This document shows positions 6,548 to 12,521 of a stretch of DNA of 12,521 nucleotides, in pieces. The stretch lies in the NCBI RefSeq assembly GCF_000330505.1, contig NW_004443648.1, forward strand, positions 1,293,985 to 1,306,505, written 5' to 3'. The notes beneath the pieces are model-generated. The model searched no databases. It had not been told where the DNA came from and saw only the letters and a program-made list of their open reading frames with translations. This DNA is from Entamoeba invadens IP1. Taxonomy: Eukaryota > Evosea > Mastigamoebida > Endamoebidae. Made by a program: the position numbers and the translations under genes. Every line of letters begins with the position of its first letter. Within the stretch, counting starts at the first letter, position 1.

Positions 6548-6647
6548 AATAGAATGTTTAGTCAATATGATATTTCGAACAAACAAATAAAAAATGTCAC
6601 TGAGTAAAAAAAGGAACTAAGAAAAAACGAACTTAAATATCATAAAA

Positions 6648-9329
6648 ATGAACGACCCAGTAGTCCAAGTTGAAACGGTAGAGAAGAAGCCTGTTTTTCG
6701 TCTTTCGAATTATCGTATGATAGTTCATGCGATCTTACTTTCCGTCGTCAGTTGTTTATATGGTGGAGTCCCAACGACTGTGTTATTGTTAATAGGAGGG
6801 TTAATGATCTATGACAATGTGAATAGGAACACATTAAGTTTTAAAGCAGCGATTCCATTCACCGTGTTACTCTTCTTCTTCTTCCTCTCGATTTTTTTAA
6901 ATGTCTTGTTGACGATGGAGAAGACGATTAACACCCTTTTGACCTTTGTCTCATTACTGTTATACACGAATCTGTATATCATCTGTGTTGCATTCAACTT
7001 CGACTTAGTCAAAGAGTTTGGGAAGGTCACGAAAGAGAATTTGAAAATAGTGTTGAACATCTTTTCATCGACGCTTGGGTTTATGACAATCCCCGTCACC
7101 ACCTACGCAGTGGTTTACTTTGTCCCAACACTCGAGATGTACACACCACTGCTTTTTGTGTTTGTCCACTTCATCACGTCGCCGAAGGGAGACGACCCAA
7201 TCCTCATTTCTTTTGCGTCGATGATCACGCTGATAGCGTCCATCTTCACGTATTTAGAAACGGAACAGATGTTCATTATTGTGTTACCGATGGCACTCTA
7301 TTTAATTGTGTTGACACCACATCTCAACTTTTTGGTGTTTGCGTCGGTGCCTCTATTTGTAGCGAGTTGCACGATGTTGGTCACGAATGACATGATCTTC
7401 TTTATATTAAGTGGAGTCATTGCAGTGATCTTTGTCCTTTCATTAATGAAACAACCGACGATCATCGAGTCGTCATTCCTCTTCTTAGTGATGAGTGCGT
7501 TCTGCTATTTAATCATCGAGAGGACGGGAATTAATCAGGTGATGATCATCATATTGGCGGTTGGGATCTCTTTGATTGCATTCAGACTCAGATTTGCATT
7601 TGAACCGATTGTATTTGTCTCTGCGGGGTCTGCGGCGCTCACGTTGTTCCTCTTCTTGTACACCAACTTCCACTATATCTCATTCCATATCACGCGATTC
7701 ATCATTTTTAATATGGACTTACACACATTCACTGTGATATACGGCATCTTTGCAGCATACACGTTGGTACTTCCATTTCTGATGATGAAAATTCCGCGTT
7801 CGGTGTTCAGTGGGATGATGATGGTGTACTCTTTTGGACTTGCGACGATCGAATATATTGTTGCTTCGCGACGGAATGGAGTTTTCTATACTGATACGTA
7901 CTGTTTGGCGACGGCTATTATACTGTCGTTGGTGGCGTACTTGATGTTCAAGACTAAAAAGATCTATTTGACATCGTTTGCAGTGATCATCTCGTTCCAA
8001 ATCGCTAAACTGTCGATGTTTGTCTTCCCCCGCTATCTGTCGATATTCAGTATTGCAGTCTTCTTGTCGACGATCATCATCAGACACAGCTATCACCCTA
8101 AAGTGGCGACTGACTCACTTTACTTCATTGTGAATCAATTCTGGAATTTTGCGGCGTCGTTGGCGATATCGGCGACGTTTGTTTCGACGCTTCACGTGAT
8201 ATATATTGGGACATCGCCGACATACTTGCAAACGGTGTTAGAGGCCCTTTTCTTGATGTGTGTGTTATCGACGCATGAGTGTTATGTACTGAACAATGGG
8301 ATGTTTGTGATTCCATTCACCGGGTGCTTTGTCTGTGGGATTTCTGTGCTTGTTTCGCTTGGCGCGGAATCATCTGTTGACCAACTTCTTATCTTCTTCA
8401 TAGTGTGTTTGATGGTGTTTACAAGTTCGACTCACAGCTATTCGATTGGAAAGAATCTGATGACGCGGGTTGTCTTTGAAGTGTCACTTGCGGCATTGTT
8501 TTCACATTATTTAGTTGGATTTCTGCCCGATATGCCAATTTGGTATCCCGTTGTGTTATTTGTCCCTGCGCTGTGTGGGATCATCATCACCGCAGAGACC
8601 ATCTGTTACAACCAAATGACTATCAAATTCTTGTTACCACTCTATGGAGTGATGGTTGTGTGTATGCCAATAAGTACTGCATTGACGTTGCTTGTCACGA
8701 TTAATATGATGAAATTGCGATCGATTGCGTCAGTTCTGGTTGCGTTACACTTCACGTTACATGTGTGTATACTCATTGCTAACAACGTACAACAGAAAAA
8801 GGTCATGAAAGGGTTTTCATATAACACGCTGATGACTGTACTGAGTGGGCCGTGGTCGATTTGTATGGGAATCTTTTTGCACTACTTCATATTAAACGGG
8901 TCATCCCTTGCAGCCGTCATTTTCTTGCCACTGATTGAACTTGTGGTGATTGAAAATTACATCAAACTGAATGAGTACAAAAAGTCTGCGGTTGTTGTGT
9001 TTGCCATTATTGTGACATTGCCTGTATTGACTGTTTCAAGTGCACTCAAGTACGGATTCAACATCTACGTACTCACCACATACGCGTTTGTGATTGTATG
9101 GAACTTTTACTTCATCGACTTTGCGTTCTGGTTGTTCAGAGGGAAGTCGTTACTCCCATTCACGTGGATTGCTGGGATCGTCCAGTTTGGCTTGGCTGTA
9201 GTCATTTTAATGTTCACGACGAATGACTTGTACGTCACGGAGTGTTTCTTGGCGCTAGTCATAGTCCCCATTTCTCTTTATATGAAGTGGACTGTAGAGC
9301 CCGAAGACAAAGAGTCGTTAGAGCTATAA
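6648..9329 (+). CDS. Large polytopic membrane protein of unrecognised family
   Basis: I do not recognise the family. The 893-residue product is hydrophobic almost throughout: by eye there are roughly 25 to 30 membrane-spanning segments, starting near residue 24 and ending near 880. Loops are short; the more polar ones are around 119-133, 178-184, 407-417, 479-489, 712-725 and 773-780. A short polar N-terminus (1-23) and an acidic tail (E-P-E-D-K-E-S-L-E-L) probably face the cytosol. There is no cleavable signal peptide, no large soluble domain, no ATPase or GTPase motif, and no obvious transporter signature. The coding sequence is richer in G/C, with many C- or G-ending codons, than the F-box/LRR gene. 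The ATG follows an A-rich leader with AACGAACT 14 bases upstream. The frame is intact and has no visible intron. A transporter, channel-like or membrane-organising role is possible; none can be assigned. Confidence 0.85.
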   Translation: MNDPVVQVETVEKKPVFRLSNYRMIVHAILLSVVSCLYGGVPTTVLLLIGGLMIYDNVNRNTLSFKAAIPFTVLLFFFFLSIFLNVLLTMEKTINTLLTFVSLLLYTNLYIICVAFNFDLVKEFGKVTKENLKIVLNIFSSTLGFMTIPVTTYAVVYFVPTLEMYTPLLFVFVHFITSPKGDDPILISFASMITLIASIFTYLETEQMFIIVLPMALYLIVLTPHLNFLVFASVPLFVASCTMLVTNDMIFFILSGVIAVIFVLSLMKQPTIIESSFLFLVMSAFCYLIIERTGINQVMIIILAVGISLIAFRLRFAFEPIVFVSAGSAALTLFLFLYTNFHYISFHITRFIIFNMDLHTFTVIYGIFAAYTLVLPFLMMKIPRSVFSGMMMVYSFGLATIEYIVASRRNGVFYTDTYCLATAIILSLVAYLMFKTKKIYLTSFAVIISFQIAKLSMFVFPRYLSIFSIAVFLSTIIIRHSYHPKVATDSLYFIVNQFWNFAASLAISATFVSTLHVIYIGTSPTYLQTVLEALFLMCVLSTHECYVLNNGMFVIPFTGCFVCGISVLVSLGAESSVDQLLIFFIVCLMVFTSSTHSYSIGKNLMTRVVFEVSLAALFSHYLVGFLPDMPIWYPVVLFVPALCGIIITAETICYNQMTIKFLLPLYGVMVVCMPISTALTLLVTINMMKLRSIASVLVALHFTLHVCILIANNVQQKKVMKGFSYNTLMTVLSGPWSICMGIFLHYFILNGSSLAAVIFLPLIELVVIENYIKLNEYKKSAVVVFAIIVTLPVLTVSSALKYGFNIYVLTTYAFVIVWNFYFIDFAFWLFRGKSLLPFTWIAGIVQFGLAVVILMFTTNDLYVTECFLALVIVPISLYMKWTVEPEDKESLEL

Positions 9330-9427
9330 GAAGACTTTGAAAGGTGTTATTGTGTTACGTTGAAAGTATTATAACTATAGGAGAAAGAACTATAAAGAAC
9401 TATAATAAATACCATTCTGCACGAGAG

Positions 9428-10441
9428 TTAATCCAATTGCACGACTACTATTCTCTGTGCAACAAACTTGTCGTTTCGGAGACCGGAGAAGAGTTCCGTC
9501 CCACAATCCGGCACGTTATTGAAATTCCTTATAAAGTCTTTCTTGCGCATAGCAGTGCACTCGTACTGTCCGATTTGATAACAATTTGACACTGCAAAGA
9601 TGTTGGTAATGTCGCGATTGGGGAAGAGGATTAGACTCTTCTCGACACTCTTTGGAGTGTATTTTGCACCGGGAAGGCCAAAGGAGTTTTTACAAGAAAA
9701 CACAAAGAAGTGGTGGTCCCCCGTCACCTCCTCCCAACGACTTTTTGGAGGAGAGACGATCGTTTGTGTGTGATAAGAGCCAAAGACATCAGTGTTACCG
9801 GAGATGACATATACGGCTATCTTATGTTTCCCACATACAGCGGAATTGAAGATTGAAACATCACGGCCGTTTGCTTCTGAGTTGTATATGACCTTTGCAC
9901 TGACGGAATTGGTCCAGTCTTGAACCATTTTGATATACTCCGGTTTAAGTCCACTAAACTCATCGGAACGATTCCGAGAGAGGGCGACCGCATAGGGAAC
10001 AGGTATCCGCTCTTCAACATAACGCACTTTCAAGTCATCGATGGTCCGAGCAGCAGCCATGTTGGCGACTATTTGAACTAAAGAGGAAGATGGTATCCGC
10101 CCAACGTGCATGTCTAAGGCGATTTGAAACTTGTCAAGGGGAAGTGCGGCTAGATGCTTCTTAGTTTCATCCTCGTCAGACGCTATTTCAGAAGAGAAGT
10201 CTGAGAAGTGGACGAAATCGTCTTGAGAGAAGGAGTACAAAGACTGAAAGAGTGCTTTGAGTTCTGAGTCTTCGTGGACAGTTAAATAAGACATCGCTTG
10301 GGGAGTTGTTTGAATGTGAAAGAAATATGAGATGATGTGATTTAATAAGATTGTGTGAGAATTTAAAGACTGAGTCAGTTGAGTCAAATGTTGAAACATC
10401 GCTTCGTTTGAGGAATCATGAGGATTGGATAATTGTTTCAT
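9428..10441 (-). CDS. TLDc-domain-like protein
   Basis: The 337-residue protein has a helical N-terminal part (about 1-150) with no domain I recognise. Its C-terminal half (about 175-337) resembles the TLDc proteins that are numerous in Entamoeba. Landmarks are K-V-I-Y-N-S-E-A-N-G-R-D (183-194), a strand pair I-A-V-Y-V-I-S (208-214) and V-F-G-S-Y (219-223), then H-F-F-V-F-S (244-249), and the terminal R-I-V-V-V-Q (330-335). TLDc domains elsewhere are linked to oxidative-stress protection and to binding the V-ATPase; the role in Entamoeba is not established. The ATG at 10441-10439 gives the whole frame and no intron is visible. The gene converges with the membrane-protein gene, with 98 bases between the two stops, so 3' ends could overlap in antisense. 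The plus-strand frame opposite its 3' half is a shadow. Confidence 0.72.
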   Translation of the reverse strand: MKQLSNPHDSSNEAMFQHLTQLTQSLNSHTILLNHIISYFFHIQTTPQAMSYLTVHEDSELKALFQSLYSFSQDDFVHFSDFSSEIASDEDETKKHLAALPLDKFQIALDMHVGRIPSSSLVQIVANMAAARTIDDLKVRYVEERIPVPYAVALSRNRSDEFSGLKPEYIKMVQDWTNSVSAKVIYNSEANGRDVSIFNSAVCGKHKIAVYVISGNTDVFGSYHTQTIVSPPKSRWEEVTGDHHFFVFSCKNSFGLPGAKYTPKSVEKSLILFPNRDITNIFAVSNCYQIGQYECTAMRKKDFIRNFNNVPDCGTELFSGLRNDKFVAQRIVVVQLD

Positions 10442-10870
10442 TTGACGATTTCAGATTGTAAATAATTAGTATGGAAAACACTTTTTGGTTTGTTTTTCTA
10501 TTAGTTGTTAATTAATGTATTAAGGGATTTCTTATATCTTGATTATTGTATTTACTTTTAATTATAGTTAATTTATTTTAAACAAGTGATTATTAAAAAG
10601 GTGAAATTTTTTTGATTTAATTGTGATAAAAATAGAAATGTTATTTTTATAAATAACATTTTTATATTATAGAAATTAAGGTAAAAAAATTAATTTGCTT
10701 TATTTATGTGTAAAAAAATAGGCATTAAGGATAACAAAAAAAATAGATAATTACAAAAAGTAATATTAGAAATAATTCCCGTAATATTACATTTATTATG
10801 ACCAAAAATTCAAAAAAGTTTACAGACTGTTTTAGTATTCAAATTATATTATATTTTATTGATTTTTTGG
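10442..10870. other. Intergenic region with possible transposon relic
   Basis: AT-rich and non-coding. The first part is the upstream region of the TLDc-like gene. The last 75 bases contain GACCAAAAATTCAAA (10800-10814) and TTTAGTATTCAA (10831-10842). Near-matches occur in the same order at the right end of the neighbouring MITE (11579-11593 and 11652-11663). Confidence 0.45.
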
Positions 10871-10872
10871 TA

Positions 10873-10927
10873 CAGGCAGTGAAGTGAAGGTATAAATTTT
10901 CAATTGAATACTAAATAAAAGGGTTTT
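10873..10927 (+). repeat. Left terminal inverted repeat of the MITE
   Basis: Fifty-five bases from CAGGCAGTGAAG to AAAAGGGTTTT, identical base for base to the reverse complement of 11640-11694. The preceding TA (10871-10872) is the target-site copy. Confidence 0.92.
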
Positions 10928-10969
10928 CTTATTTCAAAAATATTTTATTTTGATTGGCTAAAACAGTCA

Positions 10970-10992
10970 TTCTCAATAAAACCCTTATTTAA
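10970..10992. repeat. Subterminal partial copy of the TIR inner end
   Basis: ATTCTCAATAAAACCCTTATTTA, starting at 10969-10970, resembles the inner edge of the right TIR (ATTCTCAAAACCCTTTTATTTA from about 11634). It is therefore inverted relative to the inner end of the left TIR, where the two can form a stem-loop. Such subterminal repeats often serve as extra transposase binding sites; here that is inference. Confidence 0.5.
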
Positions 10993-11077
10993 CAAGCCGA
11001 ATTTGTCCTTATTATTATAACAAATATTGACATTTTGATTATCTTGTTACCATTTTGTTTGTTTGAAAATAATATTT

Positions 11078-11107
11078 TATAGTTTTTTTAACCATTTAAA
11101 AACTATA
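11078..11107. repeat. 10-bp hairpin inside the MITE
   Basis: TATAGTTTTT (11078-11087) and AAAAACTATA (11098-11107) form a perfect 10-bp stem with a 10-base loop in the interior of the element. No function is evident. Confidence 0.6.
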
Positions 11108-11639
11108 GAAAAACAACAATCACACACTAACCAAGAAGCGAATAAACCAATAAAAAAACATCACTTAACTTGGCAACAAGTTTAACTCCATAAATCCAGC
11201 TTCATCACAATCAAATAAATGATAAGTGTGTTTGTTTTTGCAAGCTCGCCCAATAGCCACACTCACAACTTACCATTAATTAAAGATTTTAAAGATGATG
11301 AAATAAAATTTAATCTTTGAATATTTATGTAATAAGTGGCTAAACAATGACAAAATAACAATAACAAACGTGTAAAATAACACCAAAAATATTTAATCTT
11401 TGTTTTCTTTTTTAACAAGAGTTAATGCTTGGTGTTTGCCTTTTTCTTCTTTCGACTTCAATTTATTTTTTAAGTTCGTTCAATTTTATTTTTCAACTTA
11501 TTTTTTCAGCAAAGTCGAATTTAAAAATAATCTAAAAATGGGTCTAAATTTTTTCAAAATATTTTTTTAGTTTTATTGACCAAAAATTTAAACCCGAAAA
11601 AACAGTTAAAATATGACGTAAAATTGTTCGATTATTCTC

Positions 11640-11694
11640 AAAACCCTTTTATTTAGTATTCAATTGAAAATTTATACCTTCACTTCACTGCCTG
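11640..11694 (-). repeat. Right terminal inverted repeat of the MITE
   Basis: Exact reverse complement of the left TIR. The TA at 11695-11696 is the second target-site copy, and host sequence CAACTGTTTG follows. Confidence 0.92.
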
Positions 11695-11696
11695 TA

Positions 11697-12072
11697 CAAC
11701 TGTTTGTCACTGATTAAAATGTAATTATTTTTTTATTATAATAATAATATTAAACTAATAATTAATAAGTAATCATTGTTAAATGGTATAATTATAATTA
11801 TTTTATTTATTTTATATATATATAGTATAATTGTTAAGTATCATAACTATATAAGGAATTATTTATTAATAGTTTATAATAATAATAAATAAGGATAAAC
11901 AAATTTGTTAATATAATAAAAAATATAATACAACGTATAATAAAAGAAATGATTATAATTATTAGTTGATTAAATTAAAAAAGTTCAGAAAAAGTTTGTA
12001 ATAATTTAATCCATATTCATTTAGTTTTTGGACAGGAAAAGTCGAAACATTAAAATTACAATAAAATCAGAA
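11697..12072. other. AT-rich upstream region of the charged-protein gene
   Basis: A/T-rich non-coding sequence with simple AT runs around 11780-11960. No clear Inr or TATA match is found next to the ATG at 12073. The only initiator-like piece is ATATTCA at 12013-12019, about 55 bases upstream. An in-frame stop at 12022-12024 shows that the downstream frame does not begin earlier without splicing. Confidence 0.45.
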
Positions 12073-12521
12073 ATGAATTATAGAAAAACAAGAAATAACA
12101 GATCGAAACTTAAAAAAGATATGAGTGAGAGTGTGGAACAGCAAGAAAAGCAATCTGTTCAACCTGACATAACACAGCAACCCGAAGAAATCAACGTTCA
12201 AGTTCAAGTTGTAGATTCTTCAATTAAAAAAGAGGAAGAAAAAACTAATGACGTGGCGGCTATTCCAAAACAATCAGAGACAAAAGAAAGTGATGAGATT
12301 GAGCAAAACGATGACATCAAAGAAACTGTTTCAAACAACGAAGACGTCATAAAAGAAAGTGATGAACATCTCAATGATGAAAAAGTGATTGAAAAAGACG
12401 ATGACAAGAAACCATTAGAAATAGAAAGTAAACTACAAGAAATAGAAAAAGATGAGGAGAGTCCAAAAGAACACGTGGAAGACAACAATGGACTTGCAAA
12501 GGAAAAAGAACAAGAAAATGA
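12073..12521 (+). CDS. Highly charged, probably disordered protein (3' partial)
   Basis: An open frame of 149 codons runs off the right edge. I do not recognise the family. The first 16 residues are basic (R, K and N rich). After that the protein is dominated by Glu, Lys, Asp, Gln and Ser, with almost no aromatic residues: low complexity, likely disordered or helical/coiled. K-E-S-D-E occurs twice (71-75 and 94-98), and acidic K/E-rich blocks follow (about 101-149). The start is the first ATG after an in-frame stop at 12022-12024. The composition could suit a nuclear, cytoskeletal or scaffold protein, but the folded part, if any, lies beyond the window. The long opposite-strand frame here, rich in Ser and Phe, is a shadow of the E/K codons. 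Confidence 0.72.
   Translation, partial: MNYRKTRNNRSKLKKDMSESVEQQEKQSVQPDITQQPEEINVQVQVVDSSIKKEEEKTNDVAAIPKQSETKESDEIEQNDDIKETVSNNEDVIKESDEHLNDEKVIEKDDDKKPLEIESKLQEIEKDEESPKEHVEDNNGLAKEKEQEN

Larger units (their letters stand above)
6062..6647. promoter_or_regulatory. Divergent promoter region
   Basis: This 586-base gene-free stretch serves the EF-hand gene (minus) and the membrane-protein gene (plus). It contains GAAC-type elements near both starts, an exact AATGAACT at 6486-6493, a GC-richer perfect palindrome GACACGTGTC at 6329-6338 and a 21-base AT palindrome at 6527-6547. Apart from these it is A/T runs with no coding frame. Confidence 0.55.
10871..11696. mobile_element. Non-autonomous DNA transposon (MITE) with 55-bp TIRs and TA target duplication
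   Basis: The 822-bp element (10873-11694) is bounded by perfect 55-bp terminal inverted repeats. Each end begins CAGGCAGTGAAG and is flanked by TA (10871-10872 and 11695-11696). No longer flanking direct repeat exists, so a TA duplication, as made by the Tc1/mariner superfamily including pogo/Tigger types, fits best. The interior is AT-rich and has no substantial open frame, so no transposase is encoded and the element must depend on one elsewhere. Perfect identity of the two ends suggests a young or recently mobile copy. Internal structure includes a subterminal echo of the TIR inner end and a 10-bp hairpin. It sits between the divergent promoters of the TLDc-like gene and the charged-protein gene. 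Confidence 0.9.

Noticed and set aside
7719..8096. Minus-strand 125-codon frame rich in Arg and His inside the membrane-protein gene
   Set aside because: It is antisense to an intact 893-codon gene, and its composition is the complement of hydrophobic codons.
9344..9589. Plus-strand frame of 81 codons after the membrane-protein gene
   Set aside because: It overlaps the 3' end of the well-supported TLDc-like gene on the other strand and shows no protein-like pattern of its own.
10930..11639. A transposase gene inside the TIR-bounded element
   Set aside because: No substantial open frame exists on either strand and no DDE/D-type motifs can be seen, so the element is non-autonomous.
12204..12488. 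Minus-strand Ser/Phe-rich frame of 94 codons
   Set aside because: It is the reverse of GAA/AAA/GAT-rich codons of the charged-protein gene; such shadows are usual for E/K-rich genes.

Overview
The window looks like nuclear DNA from an Entamoeba species. Intergenic DNA is very AT-rich, genes are close together, and 5' leaders appear short. One start codon sits 10 bases after an exact copy of the Entamoeba initiator AAAAATTCA. The only intron I can support begins with the Entamoeba donor GTTTGT. The gene families also fit: F-box/LRR-like surface-repeat proteins, TLDc proteins and four-EF-hand calcium sensors. An intact-looking TIR/TA-bounded DNA transposon points to a species rich in such elements, E. 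invadens being the best guess. I infer the species and have not shown it.

Layout. The left edge may hold the first codons of a minus-strand gene. A thioredoxin gene (+, 687-1086) follows, with one intron directly after its active site. A long minus-strand F-box/LRR-like gene (1237-4021) is read in two overlapping frames that meet at an eight-base homopolymer. Upstream of it on the same strand lie a free-standing biotin-ligase N-terminal (class I amidotransferase-like) protein (4129-4872), a degenerate tRNA-like element (about 5241-5311) and a calmodulin-like protein (5621-6061). A divergent promoter region (6062-6647) with two good palindromes separates that protein from an 893-residue, many-spanning membrane protein of unrecognised family (6648-9329, +). 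A TLDc-like protein (9428-10441, -) meets it tail to tail. The last intergenic region contains an 822-bp non-autonomous DNA transposon (MITE) with perfect 55-bp terminal inverted repeats. The window ends inside a gene for a highly charged, probably disordered protein (12073 onward, +).

The genes do not form a pathway: they are ordinary monocistronic protist genes with mixed functions. The items most worth following up are the MITE and its possible relic neighbour, the frame break in the F-box/LRR gene, the competing splice acceptors in thioredoxin, the tRNA-like element, and the unrecognised polytopic membrane protein. I found no convincing new multi-gene system.
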